Shown one piece after another: positions 1-6,693 of a stretch of 15,505 bases of DNA. Each line of letters opens with the position of its first letter. Position 1 is the first letter of the stretch. Made by a program: the position numbers and the translations under genes. Below the pieces are notes generated by a model. It searched no databases, was not told the origin of the DNA, and worked only from the letters and a program-made list of their open reading frames with translations. Origin of the DNA: Victivallaceae bacterium (GTDB taxonomy: Bacteria; Verrucomicrobiota; Lentisphaeria; Victivallales; Victivallaceae). The stretch lies in contig JAQUOK010000019.1 of the NCBI GenBank assembly GCA_028717165.1, positions 1 to 15,505 of the forward strand, in the 5' to 3' direction.

Positions 1-430
1 CCTTTATTTTTACGCTTTCCCGCCAGACGATTTTTTCAGTTTTCAGCTCGGTCAACGCCATAGACCAGACCTGGTTTTTATCGCTCCTGCTGCTTAAGCT
101 GTAGACCGCATCCGCCCGGCTGACCACCCGGAGCGGAACCGTATCGCATACGGAATACAAAACCATGCGGGAACGAATGCCCGGGAAACTGTCATTGACC
201 GGGAAATCGGTACAGACTTTTGTCCCCTCCGGAAAGTTTTGCAGACAGAAGGCTGACAGGGAGGTAAGCAGATAATTTTCCGCGCTTCGCCATGAATGTT
301 CCTGAGGCGTCAGTTTCGCGTCGACGATAGAGCCGTCCGGAGCCTTGCCCGGCGGTAAACTTTCGCAGCCGGCCAGCAGGATGAGGCCGACTAATAATAA
401 AATATTCCGCATGATGAACAGCGCCTTCAT
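1..430 (-). CDS. Lipoprotein, C-terminus cut by window edge; LpoB-like guess
   Basis: The frame stays open from the ATG at 430 to the left edge, giving 143 visible codons. It begins MKALFIMRNILLLVGLILLAG followed by Cys22, so LLAGC is a canonical lipobox. The mature protein should be lipid-anchored, in the outer or inner membrane. There is no Shine-Dalgarno before the first ATG. The second Met, at 412, has AAGG about 11 bases upstream and would give a compact 16-residue signal (MRNILLLVGLILLAGC), so it is a real alternative start. The last visible stretch (RADAVYSLSS ... VWSMALTELKTEKIVWRE) recalls the LpoB/FlgH-like pattern of an 'AdYvL' strand followed by 'L.l.d..tg.ivW', which suggests a penicillin-binding-protein activator. 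That is inference from a partial sequence. The gene is divergent from the alcohol dehydrogenase. I am sure of the lipoprotein call and unsure of the function. Confidence 0.75.
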   Translation of the reverse strand, partial: MKALFIMRNILLLVGLILLAGCESLPPGKAPDGSIVDAKLTPQEHSWRSAENYLLTSLSAFCLQNFPEGTKVCTDFPVNDSFPGIRSRMVLYSVCDTVPLRVVSRADAVYSLSSRSDKNQVWSMALTELKTEKIVWRESVKIK

Positions 431-440
431 TTTTGTTTTT

Positions 441-468
441 AATGTAGCAGAAATCCTGACCGGGTCAA
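441..468 (-). promoter_or_regulatory. Sigma-70-type promoter for the lipoprotein
   Basis: On the minus strand TTGACC (463-468) and TACATT (441-446) are separated by 16 bases. The start of transcription would fall near 434, only a few bases before the ATG at 430. That leaves no room for a ribosome binding site there and favours either a nearly leaderless message or the internal Met at 412. Confidence 0.45.
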
Positions 469-487
469 TTTGAATAGGCAAAAGTAT

Positions 488-506
488 TTGATTTTTGGAA
501 AATCAA
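488..506. promoter_or_regulatory. Perfect 19-base dyad, possible operator or hairpin
   Basis: TTGATTTT (488-495) and AAAATCAA (499-506) are exact reverse complements around a TGG centre. The dyad sits in the divergent intergenic region between the lipoprotein and the alcohol dehydrogenase, upstream of both promoters' likely positions. AT-rich symmetry in this place suits a repressor site. A weak hairpin is the alternative. Confidence 0.4.
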
Positions 507-527
507 CCGTAGCTTAAAGAAATAAAT

Positions 528-616
528 GTAGCTCAAGCGTCCCGCTTGAGAATGGCAGACGATGCAGCTCGCAGGTGTTTCGTCTGATAATGACACAACC
601 GGGACGGTTGTGCTAC
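528..616. repeat. Inverted pair of REP-like repeats (BIME-like element)
   Basis: Two 23-base copies of one repeat face each other. The left copy (528-550) starts GTAGC and forms an 8-bp stem, CTCAAGCG/CGCTTGAG (532-539, 543-550). The right copy, read on the minus strand from 616, also starts GTAGC and forms CACAACC/GGTTGTG (594-600, 606-612). Both share the core CAASCGTCCCGSTTG, and wherever they differ both arms of the stem differ together. Between them, CAGACGA (557-563) pairs with TCGTCTG (580-586). The element ends 20 bases before the ATG of the alcohol dehydrogenase. A related pair lies at 6423-6474. Confidence 0.8.
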
Positions 617-635
617 TTTGGATAAAGGAACCATT

Positions 636-1817
636 ATGCAGACGTATCAGCAGATTTTAGACACTTATTCGGATACGGAAATAAGTTTCGGGCCGGAATC
701 ATGGCGGAAATTCGCGCTCTTGCTGGCAGCAAAGAAAACCCGTAAAATAGCCGTGTTCACCGGCAGAAATTCCGCGGACAAAAGCGGCGCCTGGCGCCGC
801 TTTGAACAGGCGGTAAAAAATTTAAATTTACAAATTGCGCGTTTCACGGAGATAGAGGCGGAACCATGTACCGAAACCGTCGAAAAGATGACTGTTTTCC
901 TGAAGCGGGAAAAACCGGATGAAGCAGTCGCCATCGGCGGCGGCAGCCCGATGGATGCGGCGAAAGCGGCTTATCTGAAATTTCAGGCCGGCCAAAGCCG
1001 GCACGATTTTTTCGGGGTAAATAAATTTTCTTCCGCCAACCCCGGCAAAAAACTCAAAAAAGTAATATGCTTCCCGACAAGTTCCGGAACCGGCTCGGAA
1101 GCAACTCCTTACGCGAATATCGTAGACCATAGACTCAAGGTCAAAAAACTGATTTCGGAAATCGAGATCATCCCGGAATATTCGTTTGTCATCCCCGAAC
1201 TGGCAATGTCCATGCCGGAACACGTAACCCGCGCCACCGGCTGTGACGCCCTGGCTCATTCCTTGGAAGGTTTTCTGAACATCGGGCAGGATACAAACCA
1301 CCCGCGGGCTAATGACTGGGCCCTGGAAAGCATCCGGCTGGTCAGGGAATTTCTCCCGCGGGCGATAAACTGCGGCAGAGATATGGAAGCGCGCACGGCA
1401 ATGGCGGCGGCGGCGACGCTCGGCGGAATGACGATCCGCTACAAATCTACAGGCCTGCCGCATTTATGCAGTTTTTCATGGTTCGGAAAAATCGAGCACG
1501 GGATCGCGGTTGCCCTGCTGCTGCCCGCCGCCTGGAAATATTATATTCAGCGGGACGAGATCGCGCACCGGACAATGCTGCTCAAAAAGATTTTTCCCGG
1601 CGAGACTCCCCTCGAAATAATCGCTTCTTATCAGGAATTCCTGAAATCCTGCGGAGTCCCGACCAGCCTTAAAGCATTCCCGGCCGTCACCCCGGAACTG
1701 CTTGAACTGACCGCGAAAAGCGCCGGTCTGAATAAAATGAAACTTGAACTGGCCCCGAAACCCGTACCGCTTGAAAACAGTTACGAGATCATCCTCCGGA
1801 TATTGCAGAATGCCTGA
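636..1817 (+). CDS. Iron-containing (group III) alcohol dehydrogenase
   Basis: A 393-residue NAD(P)-dependent alcohol/aldehyde oxidoreductase of the Fe-ADH fold, normal length for the family and presumably cytoplasmic. The nucleotide-binding loop GGGSPMDAAK is at residues 102-111 and the FPTSSGTGSEATPY motif at about 146-159. The four expected metal ligands are present: Asp204 and His208 in ATGCDALAHSLEG, His276 in GLPHL, and His288 in KIEHGIAVALLLP. I chose the ATG at 636 because AAAGGA lies 6 bases before it. An upstream in-frame TTG at 618 falls against the repeat element and has no such site. The region around His276 (HLCSFSWFGK) is less like the usual 'HalshplGa', so the substrate cannot be named. 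No aldehyde dehydrogenase or diol-pathway gene is adjacent. Its stop is 7 bases from the stop of the converging gene. Confidence 0.9.
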   Translation: MQTYQQILDTYSDTEISFGPESWRKFALLLAAKKTRKIAVFTGRNSADKSGAWRRFEQAVKNLNLQIARFTEIEAEPCTETVEKMTVFLKREKPDEAVAIGGGSPMDAAKAAYLKFQAGQSRHDFFGVNKFSSANPGKKLKKVICFPTSSGTGSEATPYANIVDHRLKVKKLISEIEIIPEYSFVIPELAMSMPEHVTRATGCDALAHSLEGFLNIGQDTNHPRANDWALESIRLVREFLPRAINCGRDMEARTAMAAAATLGGMTIRYKSTGLPHLCSFSWFGKIEHGIAVALLLPAAWKYYIQRDEIAHRTMLLKKIFPGETPLEIIASYQEFLKSCGVPTSLKAFPAVTPELLELTAKSAGLNKMKLELAPKPVPLENSYEIILRILQNA

Positions 1818-1845
1818 AGAACCGTCATTTTTCCCGGTTTTCAGG
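1813..1845. terminator. Possible bidirectional hairpin between convergent genes
   Basis: CCTGAAGAACCG (1813-1824) can pair with CGGTTTTCAGG (1835-1845) with one bulged base, around a T-rich loop. The hairpin covers the stop codons of both the alcohol dehydrogenase and the converging small gene. There is no clean U-tract after it in either direction, so termination is plausible but not certain. Confidence 0.35.
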
Positions 1846-2238
1846 CGGTTCCATCGGCGGTTCGGAATCCCCGGTAAGTCCGGTCAAGACGTATTTAGGG
1901 GAATCCCAGAGTGCCATTTTGGTAAATTTAAACGGCAATCCGAACAAAAGCCCGATTGATTTTGAAAATGCCGATAAGGTTATCCGGGCGCTTTTCCGCA
2001 CGGTTGCCGGGGCTTCATTCGCAAACTGGAAGCCGCCCGCGACGCAGGCGGCCGGAACCGCGCCGATTATCAGCCCCAGATAATTCCCGGTATAAGTCGG
2101 GATCGTTACAAAATAGCTGTCGTCGTCGAAATCCCGGAAGAATACGCTGTTCAGGGATTCTTCTTCTCCCTCTCCGCAACAGACCAGCGAACTCAAACAA
2201 ATCATGAAAGAAACCATAGTTTTTTTAAAAAAAGTCAT
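1825..2238 (-). CDS. Small secreted or membrane-anchored protein, function unknown
   Basis: A 137-residue protein with an N-terminal export signal: a basic start (MTFFKK), a hydrophobic stretch, and two cysteines at residues 21-22 (LVCCGEGEE). The cysteines suggest a lipoprotein, but the residue before each is not the usual Gly/Ala/Ser, so lipidation is uncertain. After an acidic segment with several Asp residues (FRDFDDDSYF) comes a Gly/Ala-rich hydrophobic stretch (LGLIIGAVPAACVAGG, about residues 54-69). That is followed by a region rich in Phe, Lys and Pro (LPFKFTKMALWDSPKYVLTG) and a Pro/Glu-rich tail. AGGA lies about 8 bases before the ATG. I do not recognise the family. It converges on the alcohol dehydrogenase with a 7-base gap. 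The next gene upstream, glutamate dehydrogenase, is divergent. Confidence 0.65.
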   Translation of the reverse strand: MTFFKKTMVSFMICLSSLVCCGEGEEESLNSVFFRDFDDDSYFVTIPTYTGNYLGLIIGAVPAACVAGGFQFANEAPATVRKSARITLSAFSKSIGLLFGLPFKFTKMALWDSPKYVLTGLTGDSEPPMEPPENREK

Positions 2239-2316
2239 TGTTCTGTCCTGAAATAAAATTTTTTTATAAAATAAACGTTTTTTTTAAATAAGCAAACTTT
2301 GTAAGTTCTTTGTTCC

Positions 2317-2331
2317 TTCCGGATACCGGAA
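2317..2331. repeat. Short inverted repeat TTCCGG-ata-CCGGAA
   Basis: A perfect 6-bp dyad with a 3-base centre, 109 bases upstream of the -35 box of the glutamate dehydrogenase promoter. It could be a binding site or the end of a transcript. It is short enough to be chance. The rest of 2239-2439 is AT-rich, with runs of T and A near 2260-2290, and shows nothing else I can name. Confidence 0.25.
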
Positions 2332-2439
2332 CGGTTCCTTGAATAGAATATCTTTAAGATATATGTTCCGGTTTGTTTTTGGGTGAAGCCGGGCATTTAA
2401 AACTATGAAACTCAACCGTTGGTTTCAGCTTTTCCGCTA

Positions 2440-2468
2440 TTGACAAAGCTGTTTTGCAACTCTATTTT
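2440..2468 (+). promoter_or_regulatory. Promoter for glutamate dehydrogenase
   Basis: TTGACA (2440-2445) matches the -35 consensus exactly. TATTTT lies 17 bases further on (2463-2468), and TTTTAT overlaps it as an alternative -10. Transcription would begin near 2475, leaving an untranslated leader of about 105 bases before the ATG at 2582. Confidence 0.55.
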
Positions 2469-2539
2469 ATATTGCAGCATACTTAATGGAATTTTTCCAT
2501 AAAGTCGCGGACAGCAAAGAGAGAACGCCCTTAAACATC

Positions 2540-2559
2540 GGGTATTTCATAGAATACCC
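2540..2559 (+). promoter_or_regulatory. Leader hairpin just before the glutamate dehydrogenase ribosome binding site
   Basis: GGGTATT (2540-2546) and AATACCC (2553-2559) form a 7-bp stem with a 6-base loop. The stem ends 4 bases before AGAGGT (2564-2569), the likely ribosome binding site. Placed between a strong promoter and the start codon, it could modulate translation or stabilise the message. No known riboswitch architecture is visible. Confidence 0.4.
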
Positions 2560-2581
2560 CTAAAGAGGTAGAGACGGCAAT

Positions 2582-5533
2582 ATGAATTCTGCGAACAATT
2601 TTTTAGAGAACGTTGTAAAAGAGCACAGCAGAAAACTTAAGTACTGGTATGATTTGCTGCGGGAAATTATGCCGGATTATTTTTTCAAAACTTTTTCCGC
2701 CGGGCAACTGGAAGATATTCTGCCCCTGTTGTTCAACATTGAAAGTGAAACCGGCATTCAGCGGATTGAACGGGAAGACAGCATTGTTTTTATTTATCTG
2801 AAAAGTGAAGAGCACAATATCCTTACGACCAGCCGGATGATGCGGGAATATTGTATCGCCAGCGTTACGGTCCATGAATCCAGGGAAAAAATAATTATCA
2901 ATAAAGTTCCGCGTACCCTGATTATCGAGTTGTTCACCCTTGAAGACCGGGCGCTGTACGGCGGCGAACCCTGCTTTTCGAAAAAAGAACTGGCGGCCGC
3001 CTACCGGAAGATGTTCAATAAAGTTCCTCCGGAATTAGATGAAGTTTACGGCCACATAAACTGGAAGAACGTTTCCGATTTGAGTTTTGACCGGCTCGTC
3101 GACCGTCTGCATTGGGCTTTCGGAACGCAGAGTACAACCTATGTCAATGTCGGTATTGAAAAAATAGGCAGTCACGAACTGAAACTGACGCTTGCCCGGG
3201 CGCGGTCCACCCGGCAGGGAGGTTTTTACTACCGGATAATCGAAGCGGTCAACCTGGCCGGGTTCAATATTGAACGCAGTTACTTCCGAGATCTGACTTA
3301 TCAGGATAATCCGGAGGATTTTGACCACATGCCGGTTACCGTGGCGACTTTATACCTTACTTCCCCGCACGGAGTAACCCTGGAATCGGCCAGGATTACC
3401 GAAATGCTGGAAAACCTGAAGGTGCTTAACTGGACCAATCTGCGGGATTTGTTCCACCGCGAATTCGTCTCCAAAAATCTGGTTTCCATCCGGGGCGGCA
3501 ATTTACTGCGCGCCGCTTTTGAATTTATCCATACCCAGCTGGCGTTCATCGACAAAAACGCTTACAATCATGCGGACATCCCGCGTTTCATGGCAATTTA
3601 CCCGGAAATCATGGTTGACACCGTTCATTACTTCTACAAACGTTTTGATCCGGCAATCGGGCGCGACCAGAAGAAAATTACCGCGTTCGAACGCCGAATA
3701 GAAAAGAAGATCGCCGCAATCAATACCGGGATGCACGAAAAAGATGAAATGGTTAAAACCGTCTTTTCCTGCATACTTGATTTTTTCCGGAACATTCTGA
3801 AGTGTAATTTCTTTGCCGAACACAAATCAAGCCTGGCTTTCCGTATGGATCCGGCTTTCATGGCGTATTATGACGGTTTGTCGGAAACATATAAAAAATC
3901 GTTCCCGGCGGACCGGCCTTACGGCGTTTTCTTTTTCTACCGCGAAAACGCGGTCGGTTTCCAGGTGCGTTTCTCCGATATCGCGCGCGGCGGCTGGCGT
4001 ACGGTCATTCCGCAGATAAGCTCGAACGCCCTTGAATACAACGATGCCTATGAATTTGCCAAGGACGAGATTTTCCGGGAAGTCTTTGTGCTGGCGCATA
4101 CCCAGCATTTGAAGAACAAGGACATTTACGAGGGCGGTTCGAAAATGATCACCCTGCTGAGGCCGGCTGAAGAAAGCAACAATCAGGCGATCATGTTCGA
4201 AACCCAGCGTTCCATTTGCGCCGCTTTCGTTTCCCTGATAAACTACGACCGGCACGGAAAACTTAAAGACCGGAACATTATCGATTGTCTGGGGCGCAAG
4301 GAAATAATCGAAATCGGGCCGGATGAAAGAATGTTTGACGTAATGCTCAGTTGGATAAGCAATTACGCGGCGGAAGCCGGTTATACTCTCGGCAGCGGGC
4401 TTATTTCCGGGAAACCGGACCAGGGGATAAACCATAAGGAATTCGGGGTAACCTCATTCGGGGTTCACCAGTTCTTCCTCCGCACCCTGCGGGAACTGGA
4501 CATAGATCCCCGCCGCGACGAGTTTTCGGTGAAGATTTCAGGCGGACCTTACGGCGACGTTGCCGGTAACGAAATGAAACTGCTCCTGGAAAAAACCGGT
4601 GATACATACGTCTATAAGAATGCCAGGATTGTCGCGGTTACCGACGGGCCGGCGGCGGCTTATGATCCCGACGGGCTGGACCGGGAAGAGCTTGCCGCGC
4701 TGGTTTTGCAGAAAAACCTCGACGCTTTTAATCCGGAAAAACTCCGGGCGGACGGCGCTTATATGATCTTCAGCAAACCCGTGCCGACCCGGGAAGGCGA
4801 CCGTTACCGCCTGGTTTCCAGGAAGAACGGCAAAATTACGGAAAAGATGATCAGCCGTGACGAATATATGAATTATTTCCAGAACAACATATATAATTAT
4901 GCGGACGTATTCATTCCCTGCGGGGGCCGTCCGTCCACACTGGATATTTCCAACTGGGAACACTACTGTCCAGGCGGCATAAACAGCTCGAAAGCAATCG
5001 TTGAGGGCGCCAACAGTTTTATTACGCCTGAAGCGAGAATCAAACTTCAGGATGCGGGTATCCTGATCGTCAAGGACGCTTCGGCCAATAAATGCGGTGT
5101 GATAACTTCGTCTTACGAAATCATGTCCGGCCTGATGCTCGATAAAGATGAATTCAAAGCGGAAAAGCAGGAACTGGTAAAGGAAATCATGCTGAAACTG
5201 AAAAATCATGCGGCACGGGAAGCGGAATGGCTGTTCGCCAATTACAAAACCGCGATTTGCCACATGACGGAACTGACCGATGTTCTCAGCCGTCGGATAA
5301 ATGAAAAAAATGAAGCGATTTCAGATTACCTGGCGAAACATCCCGAACTGCTTGATGAAAAAGTGATACTGGATCACCTGCCGAGCATCTTCGCGAAAAA
5401 ATACCGGGACCGCATCGAACGCCTTCCCGCGGAATACAAAAAAGCGATCGCTTCCGTTGAGCTGGCGACCCGGATCATTTATACCCAGTCCGGAAACCTC
5501 GAACTGGAAATAAAAAAGGCCATGCAGCAATAA
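2582..5533 (+). CDS. NAD-type large glutamate dehydrogenase
   Basis: A 983-residue enzyme of the large GDH class (about 115 kDa, fungal Gdh2-like size), expected to deaminate glutamate to 2-oxoglutarate and ammonia with NAD+ in the cytoplasm. The N-terminal 400 or so residues are the family's poorly conserved regulatory region. The catalytic part carries IARGGWR (467-473). A KNKDIYEGGSK stretch ends at Lys521, equivalent to the KN..P.GgsKgg loop, so Lys521 is the likely catalytic lysine. Next come IGPDERM (578-584) and GINHKEFGVTS (615-625). The dinucleotide-binding fold has GGPYGDVAGN (654-663), followed by CGGRPSTLD and IVEGANSFITPEAR (with EGAN at 808-811). All the signature blocks are present, so it should be active. 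'GGPYGD' has Tyr where 'GGPDGD' or 'GGSDGD' is usual. The ATG is preceded by AGAGGT with somewhat long spacing. The gene is monocistronic and converges on the cvfB-like gene. Coenzyme choice is inferred from family size. Confidence 0.88.
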   Translation: MNSANNFLENVVKEHSRKLKYWYDLLREIMPDYFFKTFSAGQLEDILPLLFNIESETGIQRIEREDSIVFIYLKSEEHNILTTSRMMREYCIASVTVHESREKIIINKVPRTLIIELFTLEDRALYGGEPCFSKKELAAAYRKMFNKVPPELDEVYGHINWKNVSDLSFDRLVDRLHWAFGTQSTTYVNVGIEKIGSHELKLTLARARSTRQGGFYYRIIEAVNLAGFNIERSYFRDLTYQDNPEDFDHMPVTVATLYLTSPHGVTLESARITEMLENLKVLNWTNLRDLFHREFVSKNLVSIRGGNLLRAAFEFIHTQLAFIDKNAYNHADIPRFMAIYPEIMVDTVHYFYKRFDPAIGRDQKKITAFERRIEKKIAAINTGMHEKDEMVKTVFSCILDFFRNILKCNFFAEHKSSLAFRMDPAFMAYYDGLSETYKKSFPADRPYGVFFFYRENAVGFQVRFSDIARGGWRTVIPQISSNALEYNDAYEFAKDEIFREVFVLAHTQHLKNKDIYEGGSKMITLLRPAEESNNQAIMFETQRSICAAFVSLINYDRHGKLKDRNIIDCLGRKEIIEIGPDERMFDVMLSWISNYAAEAGYTLGSGLISGKPDQGINHKEFGVTSFGVHQFFLRTLRELDIDPRRDEFSVKISGGPYGDVAGNEMKLLLEKTGDTYVYKNARIVAVTDGPAAAYDPDGLDREELAALVLQKNLDAFNPEKLRADGAYMIFSKPVPTREGDRYRLVSRKNGKITEKMISRDEYMNYFQNNIYNYADVFIPCGGRPSTLDISNWEHYCPGGINSSKAIVEGANSFITPEARIKLQDAGILIVKDASANKCGVITSSYEIMSGLMLDKDEFKAEKQELVKEIMLKLKNHAAREAEWLFANYKTAICHMTELTDVLSRRINEKNEAISDYLAKHPELLDEKVILDHLPSIFAKKYRDRIERLPAEYKKAIASVELATRIIYTQSGNLELEIKKAMQQ

Positions 5534-5543
5534 TATTTTCCTG

Positions 5544-5568
5544 TCCGGGCGGCGCCGTGCCGCCCGGA
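5544..5568. terminator. GC-rich bidirectional terminator
   Basis: TCCGGGCGGC (5544-5553) and GCCGCCCGGA (5559-5568) form a perfect 10-bp stem with loop GCCGT. It fills the gap between the stop of glutamate dehydrogenase (5533) and the stop of the converging gene (5569). The plus-strand side continues into an AT-rich stretch with short T runs, and the minus-strand side into AAAATATT. It probably ends both transcripts. Confidence 0.75.
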
Positions 5569-6405
5569 TTATGAATTTAATTTTATGCCGTCGGCGGTGA
5601 CCGTGATCCGGTGTTCTTTGTATAAATTGCCTATCGCCTGCTTGAAAACCCGTTTGCTTATATGGAAATGTTCTTCGATTTCTTCCGGGGAGGATTGGGC
5701 GTTGAAAGGCAGAAAACCGCCGGCTTCTCCAAGCTTTTCGAGAATGAGCGGTTTTTCTTTGATGATCCCGGAAAATCCCGGCTTGCGCAAACTTACGTCT
5801 ATTTTTTTGTCGTCCCGCAGTTTTGAAATATAGGCGGTGAGTCTATCGCCCGGCTTTACGGCCCGGCGCAGTTCGCTTTTGTAAAGCATGCCCATGTATT
5901 GATTGCCGATCAGCACGCTGAAGCCGATTTCCTCTTCGGAACATACCAGTATATCGACCTTGTCGCCGCGCCGGAAATTGTCTTCGTGGGTCTTTTTCGC
6001 GAAAACATGAAAGCGGCTCGAACCGAATATCCTGCCGCTCACTTTGTCCAGAACTATCCTGACCGGATAGCTTTCTCCTTTTACCATGCGCTCCTTCTGC
6101 TCCCGGAAAGGGACAAACAGGTCCTTATCCAGTCCCCAGTCCATAAAAGCTCCGACTTCGGTAACGTCGACAACCGTCAGGAAAGCGGTTTCTCCGACCA
6201 TTGCTTTAGGGGTTTGGGTAGTGGCTACCGGACGGTCCTCAGAATCCAGATACAGGAAAACGTCTATGACGCTGCCGGTATCGGCCCCTTCGGGAACGAA
6301 TTTGCGCGGCAGCAGCACTTCTTCATTATCATTATCAGTGAGAAACGCCCCGAAATCCACCATGCGGTAAATTTCCAGGCGGTTTATTTGACCCATCTTC
6401 AGCAT
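5569..6405 (-). CDS. cvfB: CvfB-like S1/winged-helix RNA-binding protein
   Basis: A 278-residue protein with the CvfB (YitL) layout. There are three S1-type beta-barrel modules at about 1-64 (RMVDFGAFLTD ... EVLLPRKFVP), 67-134 (VTEVGAFMDWGLDKDLFVP) and 142-206 (MGMLYKSELRRAVKPGDRL ... KKIDVSLRKPG), then a C-terminal winged helix at about 213-278 (ISKRVFKQAIGNLYKEHRI ... DGIKL). The family binds RNA and affects virulence-gene expression in Gram-positive bacteria. Its role elsewhere is not well defined. The frame stays open upstream to 6561, but that stretch is a translation of REP repeats. The ATG at 6405 has AAAAAGG 6 bases before it and gives the family's usual length. The REP pair ends 17 bases before this start, so the promoter must lie within or beyond the repeats. 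Confidence 0.85.
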   Translation of the reverse strand: MLKMGQINRLEIYRMVDFGAFLTDNDNEEVLLPRKFVPEGADTGSVIDVFLYLDSEDRPVATTQTPKAMVGETAFLTVVDVTEVGAFMDWGLDKDLFVPFREQKERMVKGESYPVRIVLDKVSGRIFGSSRFHVFAKKTHEDNFRRGDKVDILVCSEEEIGFSVLIGNQYMGMLYKSELRRAVKPGDRLTAYISKLRDDKKIDVSLRKPGFSGIIKEKPLILEKLGEAGGFLPFNAQSSPEEIEEHFHISKRVFKQAIGNLYKEHRITVTADGIKLNS

Positions 6406-6422
6406 ATAAAACCTTTTTCGAT

Positions 6423-6474
6423 GTAACGCAACCGTCCCGGCTGCACATACTCTCAAGCGGGACGCTTGAGCTGC
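6423..6474. repeat. Second inverted pair of REP-like repeats
   Basis: A 23-base copy at 6423-6445 contains the core GCAACCGTCCCGGCTGC. An inverted copy at 6452-6474 forms the stem CTCAAGCG/CGCTTGAG (6452-6459, 6463-6470), identical to the stem at 532-550. The first copy has lost perfect pairing (GTAAC for GTAGC, CTGC for TTGC). It lies immediately upstream of the cvfB-like start codon, mirroring the placement of the first pair before the alcohol dehydrogenase. Confidence 0.75.
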
Positions 6475-6520
6475 ATTGCTCCTGTTGTAAAATGTGATTT
6501 CTAGCAAAAAGCTGCCGCCG

Positions 6521-6550
6521 CCCCTGGGAGCGCCGGCCGCCAGACCGGCA
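6521..6550. repeat. GC-rich intergenic repeat of a different type
   Basis: CCCCTGGGAGCGCCGG leads into a hairpin, GCCGG (6532-6536) with CCGGC (6545-6549), followed by more CGGC-rich bases to about 6573. From memory it resembles 'GGGAGCGCCGGC...GCCGGC' repeats scattered between genes in Verrucomicrobia and Lentisphaerae. It occurs once in this window, so its being a repeat family is inference. Confidence 0.4.
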
Positions 6551-6693
6551 TTCGTCGGCATCGGCGAACGCTAAATGTCAATGTTTCTCATAAGGTACAG
6601 CCGAATATAATCATTGCAAGACCGGGCCTTGCGGTTGACGTTTTTTTTATTAACAAGCAACGAATATTAACCTCATAAAAAACAGGTGGCAAG

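Noticed and set aside
618..635. TTG start for the alcohol dehydrogenase
   Set aside because: It adds six residues read from the end of the repeat element and has no ribosome binding site. The ATG at 636 has AAAGGA.
828..1463. Long minus-strand frame opposite the alcohol dehydrogenase
   Set aside because: It is a codon-bias shadow of the dehydrogenase, rich in Arg and Phe, with no recognisable domain. The same applies to the other antisense frames opposite glutamate dehydrogenase, the portal and the phosphatase.
6406..6561. N-terminal extension of the cvfB-like gene to an ATG at 6561
   Set aside because: The extra 52 codons translate the REP pair and the GC-rich repeat, have no ribosome binding site, and exceed the family length. 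The ATG at 6405 has AAAAAGG at the right distance.
6617..6660. GCAAG...CTTGC hairpin and T-run before the portal gene as a terminator or promoter
   Set aside because: The T-run does not follow the stem directly, and the nearby TTGACG has no -10 at an acceptable distance.
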